This document shows, piece by piece, positions 59,081 to 64,000 of a DNA stretch of 64,000 nt. Under the pieces are notes generated by a model. It was not told the origin of the DNA. It saw only the letters and a list, made by a program, of their open reading frames with translations, and made no database searches. Source of the stretch: Oscillospiraceae bacterium (GTDB lineage: Bacteria > Bacillota > Clostridia > Oscillospirales > Oscillospiraceae); contig JAFZQE010000051.1 of the NCBI GenBank assembly GCA_017552325.1, forward strand, positions 1 to 64,000, given 5' to 3'. The position numbers and the translations under genes are program-made. Each line of letters begins with the position of its first letter. Position 1 is the stretch's first letter.

Positions 59081-59919
59081 AGAACTATCTGAAGACAAAC
59101 GGCATCCGCATCGCCGTCCTGGTCTTTGCGGTCGTGCTGCTGATCGGCCTGGGCGCCGCGACCCGGGGCGGGGACATCAGCCTCGTGCACAACGCGACGG
59201 GCGTCCTGCTCGCGCCGGTGCAGAAGGTCGTCAGCTCTGCCGCCAACCTCTTCGACAGCATCTACGGCTATCTCTACGAGTACGACGCGCTGGTGGCCGA
59301 GAACGAGTCGCTGCGCGCGCAGCTGGCCGACGCGCAGCAGTCCGCGCGCGACGGCGTGGAGGCCTCGGAGGAAAACGAGCGCCTGCGCCAGCTGCTCGAG
59401 CTGCGCTCCAAGCACACCGACTACGTGTTCGAGTCGGCCAAGGTGGTGCTCTGGTCCTCCTCCAACTGGTCCCATTCCTTTACGATCAGCAAGGGAAGCG
59501 ATTCCGGCATCGAGCTGGGCGATCCTGTCGTGACCGAATACAACGTCGTCGTCGGGCAGGTCACCGAGCTGGGCAAGACCTGGGCCACGGTGAGCACCGT
59601 GATCGACGTCGACATGAGCATGGGCGCCTACGTCGGCGAGACCGGCACCGTCGGCATCGTGCTGGGCGAATTTGCGCTGATGAAAAACCGCCAGGCCAAG
59701 CTGACCTACATGGTGGACGGCGCGCAGATCTACGTGGGCGACGAGGTGCTGACCTCCGGCGAGGGCGGCGCGTTCCCGGCCGGGCTCGTCATCGGCCACA
59801 TCACCGCCGTGCAGACCGAGGCCGGCGGCCAGATCATGTACGGCCTGGTCGAGCCGGAATGCGCTTTCGACTCGCTGGTACAGGTCTTTGTGATCAAGGA
59901 ATATAGTGTGGTGGAGTAA
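59077..59919 (+). CDS. mreC: Rod-shape determining protein MreC
   Basis: 280 residues. One N-terminal membrane segment (~10-28), coiled coil (YDALVAENESLRAQLADAQQ...ENERLRQLLELR), then two beta domains (SFTISKGSDSGIELGDPVVTEYNVVVGQVTELGKTWATVSTVIDVDMSMGAYV; SGEGGAFPAGLVIGHI). Scaffold of the elongation complex outside the membrane. The start is TTG at 59077 overlapping the maf TGA, with GGGAG upstream. mreB is not in this cluster. Confidence 0.94.
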   Translation: MKNYLKTNGIRIAVLVFAVVLLIGLGAATRGGDISLVHNATGVLLAPVQKVVSSAANLFDSIYGYLYEYDALVAENESLRAQLADAQQSARDGVEASEENERLRQLLELRSKHTDYVFESAKVVLWSSSNWSHSFTISKGSDSGIELGDPVVTEYNVVVGQVTELGKTWATVSTVIDVDMSMGAYVGETGTVGIVLGEFALMKNRQAKLTYMVDGAQIYVGDEVLTSGEGGAFPAGLVIGHITAVQTEAGGQIMYGLVEPECAFDSLVQVFVIKEYSVVE

Positions 59920-60431
59920 TGCTGAAAGAACTGATCGGAAAGCTGGATCTGAAGAAGATCAACCTGCGCCGGCTGCTGCTGTACTTCCTGTACCTGTTCC
60001 TGACGCTGGTGCTGCAGAACATGCTGCTGACCCATATCCACCCGCTGGGCGTCTGCCCCTTCATCCTGCCGGCCGCCGTCGTGGCGGTGGGCATGTTCGA
60101 GGGCTCGACCTGGGGCGCGGTCTTCGCGCTGGTGATGGGCATCTACGCGGACATGTTCTTTATCGAGACGACCGTGGGATATACGCTGCTGTTCCCCGTG
60201 CTGGCCTTCGGCGCGGGCTTCGTGTCGCAGTTTTTTATCAACCGGCGCTTTCTCGGCTATATGGTGATCGCGGCCGGCGCGCTGCTCGTCACCGGGCTGA
60301 CGCAGATCGTCTGGGTCGTGCTGCGCGACAGCTGGTCGCTCAGCCTGCTGCAGACCGCCCTGCTGCAGACCCTCTGGTCCCTGCCGCTGGCGGTGCTGCT
60401 GTATTTCCCGCCGGCCCGCTGGATCGACTGA
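59919..60431 (+). CDS. mreD: Rod-shape determining protein MreD
   Basis: 170 residues, five to six membrane segments, with the MreD-like FILPAAVVAVGMFEGSTWGAVFALVMGIYADMFF core (GxxxGxxxD region). ATG overlaps the mreC TAA by one base (TAATG), so it is translationally coupled. Acts with MreC and the following PBP2 in side-wall synthesis. Confidence 0.92.
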   Translation: MLKELIGKLDLKKINLRRLLLYFLYLFLTLVLQNMLLTHIHPLGVCPFILPAAVVAVGMFEGSTWGAVFALVMGIYADMFFIETTVGYTLLFPVLAFGAGFVSQFFINRRFLGYMVIAAGALLVTGLTQIVWVVLRDSWSLSLLQTALLQTLWSLPLAVLLYFPPARWID

Positions 60432-60481
60432 TCCCATTTTTGCGTTTTCCCTGCCCCGCAAGGGGCGGATAAGGAGTAAAC

Positions 60482-62617
60482 ATGAACCGTTCCGTTTCCA
60501 AGGGCAGAGTGCTGGCCATGGGTATCCTGCTGGTGCTGCTGCTGGGCATCTATCTGTATAACCTGTACGACCTGCAGATCATCAAGGGCGAGGAATACTA
60601 TCAGCAGGCCGAGGCGATCACCGAAAAGGAAGTCGCCGTGACCGCCGCGCGCGGCGCGATCCTCGACCGTTACGGCCGCGTCCTCGCCAGCAACAAGGAG
60701 TGCTACAACCTCTCGATCGACACCGACAAGCTCTTCGCCAGCGAGGACCCGAACGGGACGCTGTTGCAGCTCGTCGAGCTGGTCGAGGAGTACGGCGACC
60801 GCTATACCGACGACCTGCCGATCACGAAGACCCCGCCCTTTGAGTACGACGAGAACATGACCGACATCCAGCGCACGATGCTCGAGGCCTATTTCGTGCG
60901 CCACCGCGACAGCCTTCCCTCCGACTATCCGACGGCCGTGGAGCTGCTCAGCTACATGCGCACGCGCTACGACATCGACAACAGCTACACCGCCGAGGAC
61001 ATGCGCACGATCGCGGGCCTGCGCTATTCGATCAACGTCCGCTACGCGATCAACACCGCCGACTACGTCTTCGTGCAGGACGCCAGCATGAAGCTGACGA
61101 CCTCCATCATGGAGCAGAAGCTGGCCGGCATCCAGGTCTCGCGCTCCTACGTGCGCGACTACGGCACCGAATATGCCGCCCACCTGCTGGGCTACGTCGG
61201 CCTGATGACCCAGGAGGAGTACGAGAAGTACTCGCTCTACAACTACGCGGTCAACGCCATGGTCGGCAAGGACGGCGTGGAATACGCCTTTGAGAATTAC
61301 CTCCACGGCAAGGACGGCAAGATGCGCGAATACCGCAACGCCGCCGGCACGGTGCTCGGCACCGTCTATCTGGAGGAGCCTGTCCCCGGCAACAACGTCT
61401 ACCTGACGCTGGACATCGTCCTGCAGGAGCAGGTGGAGCGCATCCTCGACAACGGCATCGAGATCCTGATGCGCGAGCGCCGGCTCGAAAAGGCCTCGGA
61501 GGAAGCCGAGGGCAACTGGAACTTCAAGGACGGCTACTGGGAGATCAGCGGCGCCGCCGCCGTCGTCGTCGACGTCAAGACCGGCGCGCCCCTGGCCATC
61601 GCGAGCTGGCCGACCTACGACGGCTCGAGCGTCATCGAAAACTACGCGGAGCTCCTCGAGCAGCCGAACGCGCCGCTCTTCAACCGCGCGCTGATGGGCG
61701 CCTACGCGCCCGGCTCGGCCTTCAAGCCCTGCACCGCGATGGCCTCGCTGTCCACCGGCATCATCAACTCGGAATTCCGCGTCAAGTGCGAGGGCATCTT
61801 CGCCAAGTACGCGGCCGACGGCTACGCGCCTGAGTGCTGGATCTGGCGCGCCAGCAGCAACCCCAACGAGCACTACACCCACGGCGACCTGAACATCACC
61901 GAGGCGCTGCTGCACTCCTGCAATTACTTCTTCTACACGATCGGCGACACGCTGGGCATCGACAAGATGGAGGAATACGCCCGCCAGTTCGGTCTGGGCG
62001 AGCACACCGGCATCGAGCTGACCGAGTCCACCGGCAACATGTCCAACCAGCGCAACCACTCCGATTACACCGGTACCCAGTGGCGACAGGGCGACACGCT
62101 GCAGGCGGCCATCGGCCAGTCGGACAGCATCTTCACCCCGCTGCAGCTCGCCGAGTACTGCGCGACCGTCGCCAACTCCGGCCACCGGCACTCCGCCTCG
62201 ATCCTGGGCGAGGTGCGCAGCTACGACTACTCCGAGAGCATCTACGCCCGCCAGACCCTCGAAATGAGCACGGTCGACTCCCCGGACTACAACTGGTACG
62301 TCGTGCAGGAGGGCATGCGCCTGGTGGCAAACTCCCCGCTCAACGACAACGTCTCCAAGCACTTCATGGATCTGCCGAAGTCCCGCCGCGTCGCTGCCAA
62401 GACCGGTACGGCCCAGAAGGGCGAGAACATCGTCAACGACGCCATCTTCATCTGCTACGCGCCCTATGACGACCCCGAGGTGGCCATCGCCATCGTCGTC
62501 GAGCGCGGCAAGGCCGGCGCCAACTGCGCCTTCATGGCCCGGCAGATCATCGACGCCTACTTCAACATCAAAAGCTATACCGACACCTCCGAGCCGGAGA
62601 TGGCCTTCCTGAAATAG
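60482..62617 (+). CDS. mrdA: Penicillin-binding protein 2 (class B, elongation transpeptidase)
   Basis: 711 residues. N-terminal membrane helix (LAMGILLVLLLGIYLYNLYDLQII), non-catalytic domain with RGAILDRYGRVLASN, then the transpeptidase domain: S412-A-F-K415 in APGSAFKPCTAM, SCN in LLHSCNYFFY, KTG in AAKTGTAQKG. Crosslinks peptidoglycan during elongation. Between mreD and the MgsA-like gene; no rodA follows here. GGAG precedes the ATG. Confidence 0.95.
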   Translation: MNRSVSKGRVLAMGILLVLLLGIYLYNLYDLQIIKGEEYYQQAEAITEKEVAVTAARGAILDRYGRVLASNKECYNLSIDTDKLFASEDPNGTLLQLVELVEEYGDRYTDDLPITKTPPFEYDENMTDIQRTMLEAYFVRHRDSLPSDYPTAVELLSYMRTRYDIDNSYTAEDMRTIAGLRYSINVRYAINTADYVFVQDASMKLTTSIMEQKLAGIQVSRSYVRDYGTEYAAHLLGYVGLMTQEEYEKYSLYNYAVNAMVGKDGVEYAFENYLHGKDGKMREYRNAAGTVLGTVYLEEPVPGNNVYLTLDIVLQEQVERILDNGIEILMRERRLEKASEEAEGNWNFKDGYWEISGAAAVVVDVKTGAPLAIASWPTYDGSSVIENYAELLEQPNAPLFNRALMGAYAPGSAFKPCTAMASLSTGIINSEFRVKCEGIFAKYAADGYAPECWIWRASSNPNEHYTHGDLNITEALLHSCNYFFYTIGDTLGIDKMEEYARQFGLGEHTGIELTESTGNMSNQRNHSDYTGTQWRQGDTLQAAIGQSDSIFTPLQLAEYCATVANSGHRHSASILGEVRSYDYSESIYARQTLEMSTVDSPDYNWYVVQEGMRLVANSPLNDNVSKHFMDLPKSRRVAAKTGTAQKGENIVNDAIFICYAPYDDPEVAIAIVVERGKAGANCAFMARQIIDAYFNIKSYTDTSEPEMAFLK

Positions 62618-62671
62618 GATGGATCATCATACGAAAACCGGATCATTCTTTCCATTTTTTCCAATTTCCCG

Positions 62672-62700
62672 TTGCATAAGTGCCCGCGTCTGTTTATAAT
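62672..62700 (+). promoter_or_regulatory. Promoter for the MgsA-like gene
   Basis: TTGCAT, 17-base spacer, perfect TATAAT, 42 bases before the ATG. Confidence 0.8.
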
Positions 62701-62742
62701 AAATTATCTGAAATTCTGTAACGATAAGGAGAAGGAGGACGC

Positions 62743-63150
62743 ATGAATATCGCTCTGATGGCCCATGACGGCAAAAAAGAACTGATGGTGCAGTTCTGCA
62801 TCGCGTACTGCGGCATCCTGGCGGAGCATTCGCTCTGCGCGACGCACGTCACCGGCAAGCTGGTGACGGAGGCGACCGGGCTGCCGGTCACGCTGTACCT
62901 GCACGCGGAGCAGGGCGGGACCCAGCAGATCGGCTCGCGCATCTCCTTCAACGAGATCGACCTGGTGCTCTTCTTCTGCGACCCCTCCAATCCCCGCGGC
63001 TTTGACGACATCAACAAGGTCGAGCGCCTGTGCGACCAGTATCAGATCCCCTTCGCCACCAACGCGGCCACGGCCGAGGTGCTGGTGCAGGGCCTGCGCC
63101 GCGGCGATCTCGACTGGCGCAACATCGTCAACCCCAAGAACAAACGCTGA
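62743..63150 (+). CDS. Methylglyoxal synthase-like (MGS-fold) protein
   Basis: 135 residues. MGS fold: MNIALMAHDGKKELM, ATHVTGKLVTEATGLPV, QQIGSRISFNEIDLVLFFCDP, IPFATNAATAEVLV. Methylglyoxal synthase turns dihydroxyacetone phosphate into methylglyoxal. The E. coli base Asp71 in GGDQQ is Thr60 here (GGTQQ) and His98 aligns with Phe87, while H8, K11/K12 and D80 remain. Activity is therefore doubtful; it may be a divergent or regulatory member. AAGGAGGA precedes the ATG. Monocistronic with its own promoter and terminator. Confidence 0.85.
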   Translation: MNIALMAHDGKKELMVQFCIAYCGILAEHSLCATHVTGKLVTEATGLPVTLYLHAEQGGTQQIGSRISFNEIDLVLFFCDPSNPRGFDDINKVERLCDQYQIPFATNAATAEVLVQGLRRGDLDWRNIVNPKNKR

Positions 63151-63170
63151 GCGGAATACCGGAAAACGTC

Positions 63171-63205
63171 CACGGCGCGGCAAAGCCGCGCCGTGTTTTC
63201 TTTTC
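63171..63205 (+). terminator. Rho-independent terminator after the MgsA-like gene
   Basis: Perfect 11-bp stem CACGGCGCGGC, AAA loop, matching arm, then TTTTCTTTTC. Confidence 0.92.
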
Positions 63206-63260
63206 AGCCGTCTCCCTTCCGCGGAAAGGAGACATCCGTGCATCAGAAAGGATTATTGCC

Positions 63261-64000
63261 ATGACAAAAGTGACGCCCCGCACCCTGTCGGGCTTTATGG
63301 AGCTGCTGCCCGCCGAGCAGATCAAGCTGGAGCGCATGATGCAGGTCCTGCGCGAGAGCTACGCGGTCTACGGCTTCACGCCGCTGGATACGCCTCTGAT
63401 CGAGTCGGCCGAGGTGCTGCTGGCCAAGGGCGGCGGCGAGACCGAAAAACAGATCTACCGCTTCCAGAAGGGCGACAGCGACCTCGCGCTGCGCTTCGAC
63501 CTGACCGTGCCGCTGGCCAAATACGTGGCCGCCAACTACGCGAAGCTCTCCTTCCCCTTCCGCCGCTATCAGATCGGCAAGGTCTACCGCGGCGAGCGCG
63601 CCCAGCGCGGCCGCTTCCGCGAGTTCTACCAGGCCGACATCGACGTGATCGGCGACGGGAAGCTGGACATCGTCAACGAGGCGGAGATCCCCGCCATCAT
63701 CTATCACACCTTCTCCCGCCTTGGCCTGAAAAAATTCAAGATCCGAGTCAACAACCGCAAGCTCCTCAACGGCTTCTACGCGATGAACGGCATGAGCGAG
63801 AAGGCCGGCGAGATCATGCGCACGGTGGACAAGCTGGACAAGATCGGCCCGCTGAAGGTCAAGCAGCTTCTGATCGAAGAGGTCAAGATGCTGCCCGACA
63901 AGAGCGAGAACGTGCTGGACTTCATGGCGATCCAGGGCACGAACGACTATGTGCTCTCGCGCCTGGAGGAATACCGCCAGATGAACGAGCCGCTCTTCAA
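63261..64000 (+). CDS. hisS: Histidyl-tRNA synthetase (5' part, runs off the window)
   Basis: At least 246 residues are present; the frame is open at the window end. N-terminal TPRTLSGFMELLPAEQIKLERMM; motif 1 region YGFTPLDTPLIE; RFDLTVPLAKYVA; motif 2 FRRYQIGKVYRGERAQRGRFREFYQADIDVIG, the class II His-specific arginine-rich segment. HisZ (regulatory paralogue) is less likely because motif 2 is complete, but the C-terminal half is not visible. AAAGGA precedes the ATG. No T-box leader was seen. Confidence 0.93.
   Translation, partial: MTKVTPRTLSGFMELLPAEQIKLERMMQVLRESYAVYGFTPLDTPLIESAEVLLAKGGGETEKQIYRFQKGDSDLALRFDLTVPLAKYVAANYAKLSFPFRRYQIGKVYRGERAQRGRFREFYQADIDVIGDGKLDIVNEAEIPAIIYHTFSRLGLKKFKIRVNNRKLLNGFYAMNGMSEKAGEIMRTVDKLDKIGPLKVKQLLIEEVKMLPDKSENVLDFMAIQGTNDYVLSRLEEYRQMNEPLF

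Noticed and set aside
63151..63260. T-box leader for hisS
   Set aside because: The space is taken by the preceding gene's terminator and a short hairpin; no T-box motif.

Overview
This window is chromosomal DNA from a high-GC Gram-positive bacterium, most likely a gut Clostridia of the Oscillospiraceae/Ruminococcaceae type. The evidence is gene content read from sequence: mutS and mutL without mutH, an endonuclease-type MutL, sepF/divIVA, the murT/gatD lipid II amidation pair, PyrR attenuation, a dnaD/dnaC primosome pair, spore-type LysM-GH18 and many lipoproteins with a Firmicutes lipobox. Sigma-A-like promoters of the form TTGNNN-17-TATAAT occur in front of many units. No phage, plasmid, CRISPR array or large transposon was seen. 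This is mainly core genome.

Layout: 1-560 is the end of an rRNA operon (23S 3' end, 5S, terminator). 557-6789 (minus) is miaB-mutS-CPBP protease-trmO-methyltransferase. 6891-17810 (plus) is mutL-miaA-hfq, then yggS-sepF-divIVA-ileS-lspA-RluA-type synthase, a small membrane protein and a DUF2461 gene. 17948-18965 is azlCD. 19081-24653 (minus) is two lipoproteins, asparaginase, two flavoproteins and a 70-aa protein. 24867-26000 is a LysM-GH18 enzyme. 26194-29933 is pepF, an IMPACT-family gene and an LRR lipoprotein. 29978-36859 (minus) is hflX, a large lipoprotein with a SusE/F-like module, GNAT, DUF2156, uracil-DNA glycosylase and cca. 37009-43989 is murC, a convergent E2-like gene, murT-gatD, an amidohydrolase and a PHP phosphoesterase. 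44102-46408 (minus) is DegV, a membrane-anchored XRE protein and an MBL hydrolase. 46516-48498 is a YyaL thioredoxin-domain protein. 48575-56162 (minus) is pyrR-uraA, padR-DUF1700-DUF4097 and dnaD-dnaC-DUF2804. 56296 to the end (plus) is a U32 peptidase (RlhA type), maf-mreC-mreD-PBP2, an MgsA-like gene and the start of hisS.

The genes group around mismatch repair and tRNA modification, cell division and cell-wall synthesis, pyrimidine salvage and replication initiation.

The most unusual signal is non-coding. At least fourteen tracts of degenerate 7-bp tandem repeats (families TTTTTAG, GAAAAAT, TAGTGCT and AATTCGG) sit between genes. Most lie exactly at gene ends, so that the repeat supplies the stop codon or directly abuts it. 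Two 100-140 bp multi-hairpin elements (41719-41860 and 58383-58482) share a common architecture and look like a small non-autonomous repeat family. Several proteins also show changed catalytic motifs (MgsA-like, E2-like, GH18) or an unusual fusion (LspA with a 160-residue acidic/proline tail).
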